Notes under the pieces: model-generated
What the model was told of the DNA's origin: nothing
Seen by the model: the letters and a program-made list of their open reading frames with translations, nothing else
Databases searched by the model: none
Origin: Minwuiaceae bacterium
GTDB lineage: Bacteria > Pseudomonadota > Alphaproteobacteria > Minwuiales > Minwuiaceae
Length of the DNA: 64,000 nt
Direction of reading: 5' to 3'
NCBI GenBank assembly: GCA_028278525.1
Contig: JANQEE010000044.1
Coordinates: forward strand, 62,001 to 126,000
Translations under genes and position numbers: made by a program
Part shown: piece after piece, positions 34,597 to 43,598 of the stretch
How positions within the stretch are numbered: position 1 is the first letter of the stretch
How the letters are laid out: every line of letters begins with the position of its first letter

Positions 34597-35771
34597 GCGG
34601 CGACGGCCGAGAGGACCTCGAACAGCCGGTCGATATCGCCCGCGTCGTTGTAGAGATGCGGCGCCACGCGGATCGAGTCGCCGCGAATCGAGATATAGAC
34701 CCCCGCCGACGAAAGCCGGTCGTTCAAATCCGCCGGCAGGCCGCCCGGCATCCGCAAGCCGATGATATGGCCGACATGCCGGTCCGCCGCGGGCACGCGG
34801 AAACCCAAATCGGTTGCGCGCGCGCCGATCTCGGCGGTCATCGGGGCAATCGTATGCGCGATGTTGTCGACGCCCCAGTCGAGGATCTGGCGGATTCCGG
34901 CAGTGGCCTGGGGTATCGACACGAAGTTGCCGCGCTCGCCCACGTCGAAACGGCGCGCACCCGGCTGATAGGCGTCGACGTAGTCGGAGATGTTGTTGGT
35001 ATCCTGCGCGTTGGCGCGGCCGACCCAATTATGCTCGATCGGCCTGCCATCCTGATGGCGCGGCGCGACGTAGAGGAAACCGAAACTATAGGGCCCGAGC
35101 AGCCACTTGTAGGTGACGGCGACCAGGAAATCGGGGTCGAGCTCGGCAACGCTTAAGGGTGAAACGCCGGCCGACTGGGTGACGTCGAGCGCCAGCGCCG
35201 CCCCGACCTGCCGCGCCCGGGCCGCGACCGCTGTGAGGTCGATCAGGCCGCCGTCGGCCCAGTGGCACTGGCCCAACGTGACGATGGCCGTATCGTCGTC
35301 GATCGCCTCGAGCACGGCCGCCGTCCAGTCATCGTCCGACGGCCGCGCCACGGTGACGACCCGGCCACCGTTCGCCTTGGCCAGTTCCCGCCAGGCATAG
35401 ACGTTCGACGGAAACTGCTCGGCCAACAGAACGATCGACTGGCCGGGTGCGAGCGGCAGGTTGGCGGCGGCGGTGGCGATGCCGTAGCTGGCCGAGGGGA
35501 CGATCGCGATGTCGTCGGCTGCCGCGCCGATCAGTTGCGCGAACAAGCCGCGCGCGGTTTCCACATCCTCGAAATAGTGGCCGGCATGCAGGCGCCAGGG
35601 CCGAGCCTTGTGCGCCAAGCCGGCAGCACCCGCCTCCTGCGCCGCGCGCAATCCCGGCGACATCGCCGCGCAACGCAGATAGGCGACGTCGTCGGGCAGA
35701 TCGAATAGGGCTTTCTGGCAAGGAATGGGACTCGGCCGGTCGCCTGCGGTACCGTCAAGAGGCGGGTTCAT
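34593..35771 (-). CDS. Aminotransferase class V family PLP enzyme
   Basis: A 392-residue fold-type I PLP enzyme of the cysteine desulfurase/kynureninase-like class. Seen: YLRCAAMSPGLRAAQEAG, VPSASYGIATAAANLPLAPGQSIVLLAEQFPSNVYAW, CHWADGGLIDLTAVAARARQVGAALALDVTQSAGVSPL with the Asp that contacts the pyridine nitrogen, and VAVTYKWLLGPYSFGFLYV with the PLP Lys. There is no conserved Cys loop typical of NifS. AAGGTG precedes the ATG. It overlaps the upstream MDR gene by 17 bases, so they are cotranscribed. Substrate unknown. Confidence 0.88.
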   Translation of the reverse strand: MNPPLDGTAGDRPSPIPCQKALFDLPDDVAYLRCAAMSPGLRAAQEAGAAGLAHKARPWRLHAGHYFEDVETARGLFAQLIGAAADDIAIVPSASYGIATAAANLPLAPGQSIVLLAEQFPSNVYAWRELAKANGGRVVTVARPSDDDWTAAVLEAIDDDTAIVTLGQCHWADGGLIDLTAVAARARQVGAALALDVTQSAGVSPLSVAELDPDFLVAVTYKWLLGPYSFGFLYVAPRHQDGRPIEHNWVGRANAQDTNNISDYVDAYQPGARRFDVGERGNFVSIPQATAGIRQILDWGVDNIAHTIAPMTAEIGARATDLGFRVPAADRHVGHIIGLRMPGGLPADLNDRLSSAGVYISIRGDSIRVAPHLYNDAGDIDRLFEVLSAVAA

Positions 35772-36780
35772 CGGACACCTTCACCATCAGTTTTCCCTGG
35801 TTGCTGCCGTCGAACAGCTTGTTGACCGCGCCCGGCGCGTTCTCCAGCCCGTCTACGACGTCGACGCGGTACTTGATCCGGCCCTCCGCCACCCAGCCGG
35901 ACAGGGCGGCAATGGCTTCCGGGAAACGGCGGATGAAGTCGGTGACGATGAAGCCTTCGATGCGGACGCGCTTCATCAGGACGTTGCGGAACATGTACGG
36001 CCCCGGCACCGGGCCGTCGGCGTTGTACTGCGCGATCAGCCCGCAGAGCGGGATGCGGGCCTTGAAGTTCGCCAGGGTTAGCACCGCGTCGAGAATGTCG
36101 CCGCCGACATTTTCGAAACCGACGTCGATACCATCCGGGCAGTGGCGGCGTAAGGCCTCCAGGACGGTCTCGGTGCGGTAGTTGACCGCGGCGTCGAAGC
36201 CGAGCTCGTCGGTGAGCCATCGGCATTTGTCGTCCGAACCGGCGATGCCGACCACACGGCAATCCTTGATCTTGGCGATCTGGCCGACGATCGAGCCGAC
36301 GGCGCCGGCAGCGGCGCTGACCACCACGGTCTCGCCCGGCTGCGGCTGGCCAATATCGAGCAGGCCGAAATAGGCAGTGCAGCCGGTACCCCCGAGAACA
36401 CTCATATAGGCGGTGAGCGGCAAGCCGGTATCGCGCGGCAGGACGCGGACGGCGCGGGCGTCGATCACCGCGTGGCTCTGCCAGCCCCACATGCCCTGGA
36501 CGATGTCGCCGACCTGCATGCCGGTGCGGCCGGGCGCCTCGACCACGCCGATGGTCCCGCCGCGCATGACGTCGCCGATCTCGACCGGCGGCATATACTG
36601 GTCGATGTCGCTCATCCAGATCCGATTGGTCGGGTCGAGCGACAGGTAGAGGGTGCGCACCAGCACCTGGCCGTCGCTGGGTTCGGCCAGGGTTTCCTCC
36701 CGCCATTCGAACTGATCGTTTTCGATACCGCCCGACGGCCGGGCGGCAAGACGCCACTGGCGGCTGACTACCGCGCTCAT
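35755..36780 (-). CDS. NADP-dependent MDR oxidoreductase (CurA/LTB4DH-like)
   Basis: A 341-residue zinc-independent medium-chain reductase. Seen: RQWRLAARPSGG, LSLDPTNRIWMSDIDQYMPPVEIGDVMRGG, VSAAAGAVGSIVGQIAKIKDCRVVGIAGSDDKCRWLTDELGFDAAVNYRT (Rossmann part) and GIDVGFENVGGDILDAVL, which are the fingerprint of curcumin/prostaglandin reductase-type double-bond reductases. A strong GGAGG nine bases upstream fixes the start. A large palindromic element separates it from divK. The next gene overlaps it by 17 bases. Confidence 0.92.
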   Translation of the reverse strand: MSAVVSRQWRLAARPSGGIENDQFEWREETLAEPSDGQVLVRTLYLSLDPTNRIWMSDIDQYMPPVEIGDVMRGGTIGVVEAPGRTGMQVGDIVQGMWGWQSHAVIDARAVRVLPRDTGLPLTAYMSVLGGTGCTAYFGLLDIGQPQPGETVVVSAAAGAVGSIVGQIAKIKDCRVVGIAGSDDKCRWLTDELGFDAAVNYRTETVLEALRRHCPDGIDVGFENVGGDILDAVLTLANFKARIPLCGLIAQYNADGPVPGPYMFRNVLMKRVRIEGFIVTDFIRRFPEAIAALSGWVAEGRIKYRVDVVDGLENAPGAVNKLFDGSNQGKLMVKVSDEPAS

Positions 36781-36817
36781 TCCCTCAATCCTCCAGGTTG
36801 GAAAAACCGCGGCCAGC

Positions 36818-36954
36818 CTAGAGCAATATCCGAACGGGTTGAACCTCTCGGTTCAACCCGTTCGGATATTGCTCTAGTTCTTAAAGAGTTAGAGCATCTT
36901 TATCCGATCGACCGGATCGCGGAAACGATTCCGGGCGACCGGATGATGCTCTAG
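36818..36954. repeat. Palindromic intergenic element with a perfect 28-bp inverted repeat
   Basis: Perfect arms of 28 bases (36818-36845 and 36850-36877) with a four-base TCTC loop, starting CTAGAGCAATATCCGAACGG. A second hairpin follows: TAGAGCATC... (from 36890) against ...GATGCTCTA (to 36954). The CTAGAGCA/TGCTCTAG edges resemble dispersed 'AGAGCAT' elements of alphaproteobacteria. It lies between the divergent MDR and divK genes. Confidence 0.85.
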
Positions 36955-37064
36955 CACAGCCAAGACAACGAACCAGAAAACGCCAAATGGATTCCCGATT
37001 TCACTTCCCTTATTCACGAAAATCCGGTTTAAACACCCCCTCCTGCCGGTAGAACGGATCGGAA

Positions 37065-37445
37065 ATGGGTGCGACGATCCTGATTGTCGAAGACAACGAC
37101 TCCAACATGAAGCTGTTCCGCGACGTGTTGGCGGCGCATGGGCATGAAACCGTGGGAACCCGCGACGGCGCCGGAGCCATGGAAATCATCGACGAGGTCG
37201 AGCCCGACCTGGTGGTCATGGACATTCAGCTTCCCGACGTCTCGGGCCTGGAAGTGACACGCTGGATCCGGGAGCATGAACGCTTGAGCGCGACGCCGGT
37301 TGTGGCAGTGACGGCCTTCGCCATGAAGGGCGACGCGGAGCGTATCATGAATGCCGGCTGCGACGCCTATCTGGCCAAGCCGATCACCATCGACGAGTTC
37401 ATGTCGGTGGTGCAGAAGTTCTTGGACCTCAGGCAGGCCGGCTAG
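37065..37445 (+). CDS. divK: DivK-type single-domain response regulator
   Basis: A 126-residue receiver domain. Seen: LIVEDNDSNMKLFRDVLAAHG, phospho-acceptor Asp53 in VVMDIQLPDVSGLEVTRWIRE, Thr/Ser switch in PVVAVTAFAMKGD and the conserved KPI near residue 104. Length and sequence match Caulobacter DivK, which relays the DivJ/PleC signal to the CtrA cell-cycle pathway. PleD, its neighbour in Caulobacter, is absent here. An imperfect hairpin ATCGGC/GCCGAT (37459-37474) follows the stop and could terminate it. Confidence 0.92.
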   Translation: MGATILIVEDNDSNMKLFRDVLAAHGHETVGTRDGAGAMEIIDEVEPDLVVMDIQLPDVSGLEVTRWIREHERLSATPVVAVTAFAMKGDAERIMNAGCDAYLAKPITIDEFMSVVQKFLDLRQAG

Positions 37446-37456
37446 GCACCTTTGCG

Positions 37457-37564
37457 CTATCGGCGCCTGCCGATTCTCTTTCGGCCTTTTCCCTTCCGCC
37501 CCATCAGACTTAGCATCACCATCACGGCCACCACTATGACGGCGATTACAACGAAGTAACCCAT
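37457..37564 (-). CDS. 35-residue single-helix membrane peptide
   Basis: A short open frame with a good ribosome binding site (GGGAGGACACGCC before ATG). The product is a 20-residue hydrophobic stretch (MGYFVVIAVIVVVAVMVMLSL, given here by position: residues 1-21) followed by a strongly basic tail with Arg/Lys at 23, 24, 26, 28-30 and 33-35. The positive tail would be cytoplasmic. It is convergent with divK and separated by 11 bases. No family was recognised. Alternatives: a chance open frame within the divK terminator region. Confidence 0.55.
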   Translation of the reverse strand: MGYFVVIAVIVVAVMVMLSLMGRKGKGRKRIGRRR

Positions 37565-37603
37565 GGCGTGTCCTCCCATGGAGCCGATTGCCGCGGCGCG
37601 AAG

Positions 37604-38281
37604 TCAGAGCAACCCGAGCGACCGAAAACTTTCGTGCCCGGCGCGGCCGATCACCAAATGGTCGTGCAGGTCGACGCCGACGGTCGCCGCCGCGTCGCGC
37701 ACCTGTTTTGTCATGGCGATATCCGCCCGGCTCGGCGTCGGATCGCCGCTGGGGTGATTGTGCACCATGATGATCGCGGACGCATGCAGTTCCAGCGCGC
37801 GCTTGACCACCTCCCGTGGATAGACCGGCGTATGGTCGACGGTGCCGCGCTGCTGCACCTCGTCGGCGATCAACCGGTTCTTGACGTCGAGGAACAGGAT
37901 GCGGAACTGCTCCGTCCGTTCGTCGGCCATGGCCACGCGGCAATAGTCGATCAGCGCCTGCCATGACGAGATCACGTCGCCGTCCATCGCCACGCTGCGC
38001 AGCATCCGGTGGGCGGCGACCTGAATCAGCTTGACGGCGGCGACCGAGGCTTCGCCCATGCCGTCCACGGCGCCAAGCCGCGCCGGATCGGCGGAGACCG
38101 CCGCGTTCAGACTGCCGAACTGTTTGATCAGCCGCTTGGCGAGCGGCTTGGTGTCGCCACGCGGATTGGCCGCGAACAGGGCCATTTCCAGAATTTCGTA
38201 ATCGTGCAGCGCGTCCGCGCCGCCGTTCAGGAAGCGCTCTCTGAGGCGGGCGCGATGGCCCTTGGCGTCGTCCCCGGCCAA
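37604..38281 (-). CDS. radC: RadC-like JAB domain protein
   Basis: A 225-residue protein with a helix-hairpin-helix N-terminal part ([45 protein letters not shown]) and a JAMM metal site [15 protein letters not shown] near residue 175. RadC was named for DNA repair but its biochemical role is unproven. It starts with TTG directly abutting the map stop codon (no spacer), consistent with coupling to map. Only one start fits the family's N-terminus ([11 protein letters not shown]). Confidence 0.9.
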   Translation of the reverse strand: MAGDDAKGHRARLRERFLNGGADALHDYEILEMALFAANPRGDTKPLAKRLIKQFGSLNAAVSADPARLGAVDGMGEASVAAVKLIQVAAHRMLRSVAMDGDVISSWQALIDYCRVAMADERTEQFRILFLDVKNRLIADEVQQRGTVDHTPVYPREVVKRALELHASAIIMVHNHPSGDPTPSRADIAMTKQVRDAAATVGVDLHDHLVIGRAGHESFRSLGLL

Positions 38282-39133
38282 CTAGAGATTGTAGGGCGGG
38301 CAGTGCAGCCCGGCGGGCGAGGTCGTGAAGATCTCGTAGCCGTCTTCCGTGACCGCGATCGAATGCTCGAACTGGGCCGACAGCGAGCGGTCCTTGGTGA
38401 CCGCTGTCCAGCCGTCGCTTAAGACCTTCACCTGCCATTTGCCGAGATTGATCATCGGCTCGACGGTGAAGAACATGCCGGCGCGAAGCTCGACGCCGGT
38501 GCCCGGCTCCCCGTAGTGCAGCACGTTCGGCGCGTCGTGGAACACCCGCCCGAGACCGTGGCCGCAGAAATCGCGCACGACCGAGCAGCGCTCGGCCTCG
38601 GCGAAGGTCTGAATGGCGTGGCCGATGTCGCCGAGCCTGGAGCCTGGCCGGACCGTCTCGATGCCGCGCATCATCGCCTGGTAGGTGATGTCGACCAGCC
38701 GGCGCGCTTTGCGTGGCACATCGCCGACGCAGAACATGCGGCTTGTATCGCCGTGCCAGCCATCCAAGATAACGGTTACGTCGATGTTCACGATGTCGCC
38801 CGACTTAAGCCGTTTCTCGCCGGGAATGCCGTGACAAACCACATGGTTGATCGACGTGCAGATCGATTTAGGAAAGCCGCGATAGTTGAGCGGCGCGGGA
38901 ACCGCCCCATGATCGACGATATAGTCGTGACAGAGCCGGTCGAGCTCTTCGGTGCTGACGCCCGGAACCACCCGGGGCACGATGAAGTCCAGCGTCTCCG
39001 CGGCCAAATGCCCGGCCTTGCGCATGCCTTCGAAGTCGTCCGGCCCGTGCAGCTTGATGTGGCCGGTGTTGCGCTCGGGCGCCTCGCCGCTTTCCAGGTA
39101 ATCCATCGTCAACGGTCCATTACGCATCTGCAT
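38282..39133 (-). CDS. map: Type I methionine aminopeptidase
   Basis: A 283-residue di-metal enzyme that removes the initiator Met from nascent proteins. Seen: GMRKAGHLAAETLDFI, substrate His in HVVCHGIPG, metal Asp residues in NIDVTVILDGWHGDTSRMF, metal His in FCGHGLGRVFHDAP, and Glu ligands in FFTVEPM and FEHSIAVTEDG. The extra N-terminal 25 residues relative to E. coli MetAP resemble those of other alphaproteobacteria. radC follows immediately. Confidence 0.95.
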   Translation of the reverse strand: MQMRNGPLTMDYLESGEAPERNTGHIKLHGPDDFEGMRKAGHLAAETLDFIVPRVVPGVSTEELDRLCHDYIVDHGAVPAPLNYRGFPKSICTSINHVVCHGIPGEKRLKSGDIVNIDVTVILDGWHGDTSRMFCVGDVPRKARRLVDITYQAMMRGIETVRPGSRLGDIGHAIQTFAEAERCSVVRDFCGHGLGRVFHDAPNVLHYGEPGTGVELRAGMFFTVEPMINLGKWQVKVLSDGWTAVTKDRSLSAQFEHSIAVTEDGYEIFTTSPAGLHCPPYNL

Positions 39134-39285
39134 CGCCTAGTAATAAACCGAAACGGGCATGCGGGTCGACCTCCGCGCTTCGCCCTTTCGCCCGAACCGA
39201 GCGCCCGACGGTCGGTTGTGCCTATAATGGCGGAGGGAACAGCGAACGCGGCCGCAGAGCAGCGGCACCAACGGGATAAGAATAT

Positions 39286-40056
39286 ATGAAAATCAATGGG
39301 TTAGCCGCCATCGTTACAGGTGGCGCTTCGGGTCTTGGCGCGGGAACGGCGGAAGTTCTGGCCGCAGCCGGCGCGCGCGTGGCAGTGCTGGACGTCAACG
39401 AAGGGTTGGCGGCCGAGACCGCGGCGAAGGTCGGCGGCATCGCCGCAAGCTGCGATGTCACCGACGAGGCGGACGTGATCGCGGCGTTGGACAAGGCGGC
39501 GCGGGCGCACGGCCCGGCGCAAATTGTGGTGAACTGCGCCGGCATCGGACCGCACAACAAAACGCTCCGGCGAACCGGGCCGCATCCGTTGGACCTGTTT
39601 GAAAAGGTCATCGCGATCAATCTGACGGGCACGTTCAACGTGAGCCGGCTGGCGGCGGCGGCAATGGCGGAGATGGAACCGACGGCCGGCGGCGAGCGCG
39701 GCGTGATCGTGCATACCGCCTCGATCTCCGCGTTCGATTCACCGGCCGGCGGCGCGGCCTACGCCGCGTCGAAGGCCGGCGTGGTCGGCATGACGCTGCC
39801 AATGGCACGGGACCTGGCGCCGCACGGTATCCGGGTCGTCAGCATCGCGCCCGGGCCGTTCTCGACACCGCTGTTCCACACCATGCCGGACGATATGACC
39901 GAACGCCTGACCACCTATTCGCCGTTTCCGGGCCGGGCCGGCCGGCCGGCCGAATTCGGCAGCCTGGTGCAACAGATTGTTGAGAATCCGATGCTAAACG
40001 GAGAGACGATCCGGCTGGACGCGGCAAACCGGCCTCCGGCGAGTTACGTTCAATGA
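39286..40056 (+). CDS. SDR family dehydrogenase, HSD10-like
   Basis: A 256-residue short-chain dehydrogenase close to 3-hydroxyacyl-CoA dehydrogenase type II. Seen: AIVTGGASGLGAGTAEVLAAAGARVAVLDVNE (NAD preference from the Asp), NCAGIGPHNKTLRRTGPHPLDLFEKVIAINLTGTFNVSRLAA, HTASISAFDSPAGGAAYAASKAGVVGMTLPMARDLAPHGIRVVSIAPGPFSTPL with catalytic Ser, Tyr and Lys. Likely role is oxidation of 3-hydroxyacyl-CoA in isoleucine or fatty-acid breakdown. GGGATAAGAA precedes the ATG. Confidence 0.9.
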   Translation: MKINGLAAIVTGGASGLGAGTAEVLAAAGARVAVLDVNEGLAAETAAKVGGIAASCDVTDEADVIAALDKAARAHGPAQIVVNCAGIGPHNKTLRRTGPHPLDLFEKVIAINLTGTFNVSRLAAAAMAEMEPTAGGERGVIVHTASISAFDSPAGGAAYAASKAGVVGMTLPMARDLAPHGIRVVSIAPGPFSTPLFHTMPDDMTERLTTYSPFPGRAGRPAEFGSLVQQIVENPMLNGETIRLDAANRPPASYVQ

Positions 40057-40098
40057 CCGGCAACCGTTTCCGAAACTAGGACCCGCGGCGGCGCGCCC

Positions 40099-41202
40099 AT
40101 GAACATTATCCGCAACTGGTTCGAGCGAAACTTTTCAGACCCGCAGGTCGTCCTGCTGGCGATGCTGCTGATCGGCGGGTTCGCGGCCGTGGCGCTGATC
40201 GGACGGATGCTGGCCCCGGCGATCGCGGCGGTGGTGATCGCGTACCTGCTGGATTCCCCGGTCGAGTTGCTGCGCCGGATCGGCGTGCCGAAGTTGACGG
40301 CGGTGGTGATCGTGTTCCTGGGCTTCATCGGGGTCGCGCTGTTCGCGCTGCTGACCCTCCTGCCGCTGGTGACGGCGCAGTTGGCGCAACTGGTGGCGTC
40401 GCTGCCGTCGATGATGGGCCGGATCCAGGAAGCGCTGATGGCCCTGCCCGGCCGCTACCCGGCCCTGATCGACCAGGACCAGGTTCGGGACATCATGGCC
40501 AGCCTGCGCGCCGAGTTGCTGGTCGCCGGCCAATACGTCCTGCAATTCTCGCTGGATAACGTGACCAACCTCGTCACCATCGTGGTCTACGCCATCCTGG
40601 TGCCGCTGATGGTGTTCTTCTTTCTGAAAGACAAGCGGAAGATCCTGGACTGGCTCAGCGGCTTTCTGCCGCGCGAACGGCAACTGGTCGAAACCGTATG
40701 GCACGAGGTCGATCACAAGACCGGCCACTACGTGCGCGGCAAGGCCTATGAAATCATTATCGTCGGCACCGTCACCTGGGCGACATTCAGCCTGCTGGGC
40801 GTCCAGTTCGCCATCCTGCTGGCGGTGATGACCGGCCTTTCCGTGCTGATCCCCTATGTCGGCGCGGCGCTGATCGCCTTCCCCGTCGCCTTCGTCGCGT
40901 TCTTCCAATGGGGCATCAACGCCGAATTCGCCATGGCGGTGGTCGCCTACGGCGTGATCCAGGCACTGGACGGCAACCTGCTGGCGCCGCTGCTGTTCTC
41001 GGAAGTGGTCAAGCTGCACCCGAACGCGATCATCATCGCGATCCTGGTGTTCGGCGGCCTGTGGGGCATCTGGGGGCTGTTCTTCGCGATCCCGCTGGCG
41101 ACATTGGCCCAGGCAGTGATCAACGCCTGGCCGAAACGCGGCGAACCGGCCGCCGTGGGGCACCAGCCGCCAAGCGAGCCGGAACAGGACGCGGCCGAGT
41201 AA
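40099..41202 (+). CDS. AI-2E family transporter (PerM/TqsA type)
   Basis: A 367-residue inner-membrane protein with about eight helices. Seen: MLLIGGFAAVALIGRMLAPAIAAVVIAYLLDSPVELLRRIGVPK, IVVYAILVPLMVFFFLKDKRKILDWLSGFLPRERQLVETVWHEV and VIQALDGNLLAPLLFSEVVKLHPNAIIIAILVFGGLWGIWGLFFAIPLATLAQAVINAWPK, the family signature. Members include antiporters and the AI-2 exporter TqsA; the substrate here is unknown. The last gene before convergent sfsA. Confidence 0.93.
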   Translation: MNIIRNWFERNFSDPQVVLLAMLLIGGFAAVALIGRMLAPAIAAVVIAYLLDSPVELLRRIGVPKLTAVVIVFLGFIGVALFALLTLLPLVTAQLAQLVASLPSMMGRIQEALMALPGRYPALIDQDQVRDIMASLRAELLVAGQYVLQFSLDNVTNLVTIVVYAILVPLMVFFFLKDKRKILDWLSGFLPRERQLVETVWHEVDHKTGHYVRGKAYEIIIVGTVTWATFSLLGVQFAILLAVMTGLSVLIPYVGAALIAFPVAFVAFFQWGINAEFAMAVVAYGVIQALDGNLLAPLLFSEVVKLHPNAIIIAILVFGGLWGIWGLFFAIPLATLAQAVINAWPKRGEPAAVGHQPPSEPEQDAAE

Positions 41203-41205
41203 CGC

Positions 41206-41907
41206 CTAAAGGTCCAGGCGAACCGGCTCCGCGACCTCGATCCCCTCGGTCGTCAGCCGGCAGGCATAGCAGATCGCCTCCACGCCGCGCCCGCGTGCGC
41301 GTTCCAACTCCGCCTTGTAGTCCGGATCGATATCGCCGGCGATCGAGAAACGGTCACAGTCTTCGCGCTGCACCAGATAGAACATCACGGCGCGATGGCC
41401 TTCCTCGACCATGTCGCCGAGCTCCACCAGATGCTTGGCGCCGCGCTTGGTCACCGAATCCGGAAACTCGGCCAAGCCGTCCTCGCGCATCAGGTGGACG
41501 TTCTTGACCTCGACATAACACGGCGGCTTCGCCGGATCTTCCAACAGGAGATCGATCCGCGAATTCTTACCGTATTTCACTTCGCGGCGAAACGACTCGT
41601 AATCCGCGAGTTCGGCGATCCTGCCGGCCGCCACCGCTTCCTCGACCAGCCGATTGGGATAGGCGGTGTTGATGCCGACCAGGCCGTCGCCGACGCGGAT
41701 CAGTTCCCAGGAGAACTTGAGCTTGCGGTCCGGGTTGCGCGACGGCGACAGCCAAACTTCCGAATCCGGCTCGTGCAAGCCCAGCATGCTGCCCGGGTTG
41801 GCGCAGTGCGCGGTGACGACGGTGCCGTCTTCCAATTCGATATCGGAAAGGAACCGTTTATAGCGCCGCACCAGGCGGCCGCGGATCAGGGGATCGGGAA
41901 ACTGCAT
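41206..41907 (-). CDS. sfsA: SfsA, sugar fermentation stimulation protein homologue
   Basis: A 233-residue protein. Seen: LIRGRLVRRYKRFLSDIELEDGTVVTAHCANPGSMLGL, KLKFSWELIRVGDGLVGINT, and the nuclease-like core SRIDLLLEDPAKPPCYVEVKNV with the PD-(D/E)XK pattern, followed by FPDSVTKRGAKHLVEL. The fold suggests DNA binding or nuclease activity, although the role in sugar metabolism remains unclear. The start at 41907 (MQFPDPL) agrees with family N-termini; a longer upstream frame was rejected. Confidence 0.93.
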   Translation of the reverse strand: MQFPDPLIRGRLVRRYKRFLSDIELEDGTVVTAHCANPGSMLGLHEPDSEVWLSPSRNPDRKLKFSWELIRVGDGLVGINTAYPNRLVEEAVAAGRIAELADYESFRREVKYGKNSRIDLLLEDPAKPPCYVEVKNVHLMREDGLAEFPDSVTKRGAKHLVELGDMVEEGHRAVMFYLVQREDCDRFSIAGDIDPDYKAELERARGRGVEAICYACRLTTEGIEVAEPVRLDL

Positions 41908-42061
41908 GGCCGGACGGTAGCGGCACCGGCGCGGGCACGCAACGCCTGTCGCGACAATTGGCGCAGCTTCCGGGCCATCGCCTTGTTGTCGTTTGTGGCA
42001 CCGCCTATAACCGATTGGCGCGGCATCCTTGCGCCGCATGCTCGCAGTGGGGATCCTGAAT

Positions 42062-42280
42062 ATGAGCGACATCAGCACAATCGTTCGCCGCCATGTCGAC
42101 GCAGCCGTGGCCGAAGCCGGAGAACAGGGTTTTCCCGCCGAGACGGTGGCGCGCACGATGCTTTCCTTCGTGCTGGCGATCTATCGGCAAGAGCGCGATA
42201 TCGCCGACATCAGAAGCGAACTGGAACACGTGATCGAGAACCTGGATCCGGACGGCGAATATACATTCATGCGACCGTAG
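42062..42280 (+). CDS. Small uncharacterised helical protein
   Basis: A 72-residue soluble, mostly helical protein (MSDISTIVRRHVDAAVAEAGEQG, then SFVLAIYRQERDIADIRSELEHVIENLD). No motif or family was recognised. The ATG at 42062 is chosen over an upstream start at 42029 because the segment between is short and poorly coding. It lies between convergent-oriented sfsA and the amidohydrolase and may be cotranscribed with the latter (53 bases apart). Confidence 0.65.
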   Translation: MSDISTIVRRHVDAAVAEAGEQGFPAETVARTMLSFVLAIYRQERDIADIRSELEHVIENLDPDGEYTFMRP

Positions 42281-42333
42281 CCTTATGCTGCCGTAACCGG
42301 GCAGGCCGCATCCGAACGACGGAGGATTCCATC

Positions 42334-43584
42334 TTGGACAGGATCGCCCTGAACAACGGCACGATCTTCGATGGCCAGTCGCCGGACCTGCGGCAGGGCG
42401 CCAGCGTCCTGATCGAAGGGTCGCGGATCGTGGAGATCGCCGACAAGCCCTTCGCCAACGGCGACGGCGCCGTCTTCGACCTGGGCGGCATGACGCTGAT
42501 GCCCGGGCTGATCGACGCGCATGTGCATGTGATCGTCTCCACCCTCGACCTCGGCGCGCTGGCGCACGAGCCGGCGACGCTGACCGCGTCCAAGGCGCGT
42601 CGCATCATGGAAGCGATGCTGATGCGCGGCTTCACCAGCGTGCGCGACGCCGGCGGCGCGGACTGGGGCCTGGCGCTGGCCGTCGAACAGGGACTGATCG
42701 CGGGGCCTCGCCTGTTCTTCTCCGGCCGCGCCTTGAGCCAGACCGGCGGTCATGGCGACTTCCGGCCGCGCACCTGGGACTGGCAGGGCGGCGGCGACGT
42801 CTGCGCCTGCTGCACGGCGGCGGCCGATTTCTCCGTGGTGGTCGACGGCGTGCCGGCGGTGCAACGGGCGGCGCGGGAAGAACTGCGCCGCGGCGCGACC
42901 CAGATCAAGATCATGGCGTCGGGCGGCGTATCGTCGCCGGTCGACCCGGTCTGGAACCTGCAATTCTCCGAAGACGAGATCCGCGCCGCCGTCTGGGAGG
43001 CGCAATCATGGCAGACCTACGTGATGGCGCATGCCTACACGTCGGAGGCGGTGTCGCGCTGCATTCGGTTCGGGGTGCGGTCCATCGAGCACGGCAACCT
43101 GATCGACGCGGACACAGCGAAACTGATCGCCGACAACGACGCCTTCCTGGTGCCGACGCTGGTCACGTACGAAGCGCTTCGGCGCGACGGCAAAAGCTTC
43201 GGCTTCCCGCAGGTCAGCATCGACAAGATCGAAGACGTGCGGGAGGCCGGCCTCCGCGCCCTTGAACATGCGAAGAACGCCGGCGTGAAGATCGGCTTCG
43301 GCACCGACCTGCTGGGCGAGACGCACCACTATCAGGGGCTGGAATTCAGCATCCGGTCGGAAGTGCTAAGCCCGGTCGAAGTGCTGCGCGGCGCAACCTC
43401 AATCAACGCCGCGCTGCTCAACCGGGCCGGCGAGATCGGCACCGTCGCCGCCGGCGCGCTGGCGGACCTGATCGTCGTCGACGGCAACCCGCTGGAGGAT
43501 CTGACGCTGTTGCAGGAGCAGGGGAAGCACCTACCGCTGATCATGAAGGACGGCGAAATCGTCAAGAACGCCCTGAACCGGTAG
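42334..43584 (+). CDS. Metal-dependent amidohydrolase family protein
   Basis: A 416-residue amidohydrolase-superfamily enzyme of the prolidase/imidazolonepropionase-like group. Seen: PGLIDAHVHVIVS with HxH metal ligands near residue 68, carboxylated Lys in TQIKIMASGG, His in VMAHAYTSEAVSRCIRFGVRSIEHGN (both), and FGTDLLGE with the catalytic Asp. The start is TTG at 42334, fixed by GGAGG (42321-42325). Substrates of this group include dipeptides with C-terminal residues such as Pro or Arg, and aryl lactones; not decided here. A Cys-Cys pair (CACCTA) near residue 152 is unusual. Confidence 0.85.
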   Translation: MDRIALNNGTIFDGQSPDLRQGASVLIEGSRIVEIADKPFANGDGAVFDLGGMTLMPGLIDAHVHVIVSTLDLGALAHEPATLTASKARRIMEAMLMRGFTSVRDAGGADWGLALAVEQGLIAGPRLFFSGRALSQTGGHGDFRPRTWDWQGGGDVCACCTAAADFSVVVDGVPAVQRAAREELRRGATQIKIMASGGVSSPVDPVWNLQFSEDEIRAAVWEAQSWQTYVMAHAYTSEAVSRCIRFGVRSIEHGNLIDADTAKLIADNDAFLVPTLVTYEALRRDGKSFGFPQVSIDKIEDVREAGLRALEHAKNAGVKIGFGTDLLGETHHYQGLEFSIRSEVLSPVEVLRGATSINAALLNRAGEIGTVAAGALADLIVVDGNPLEDLTLLQEQGKHLPLIMKDGEIVKNALNR

Positions 43585-43598
43585 CCGGCCCCCTGGCC

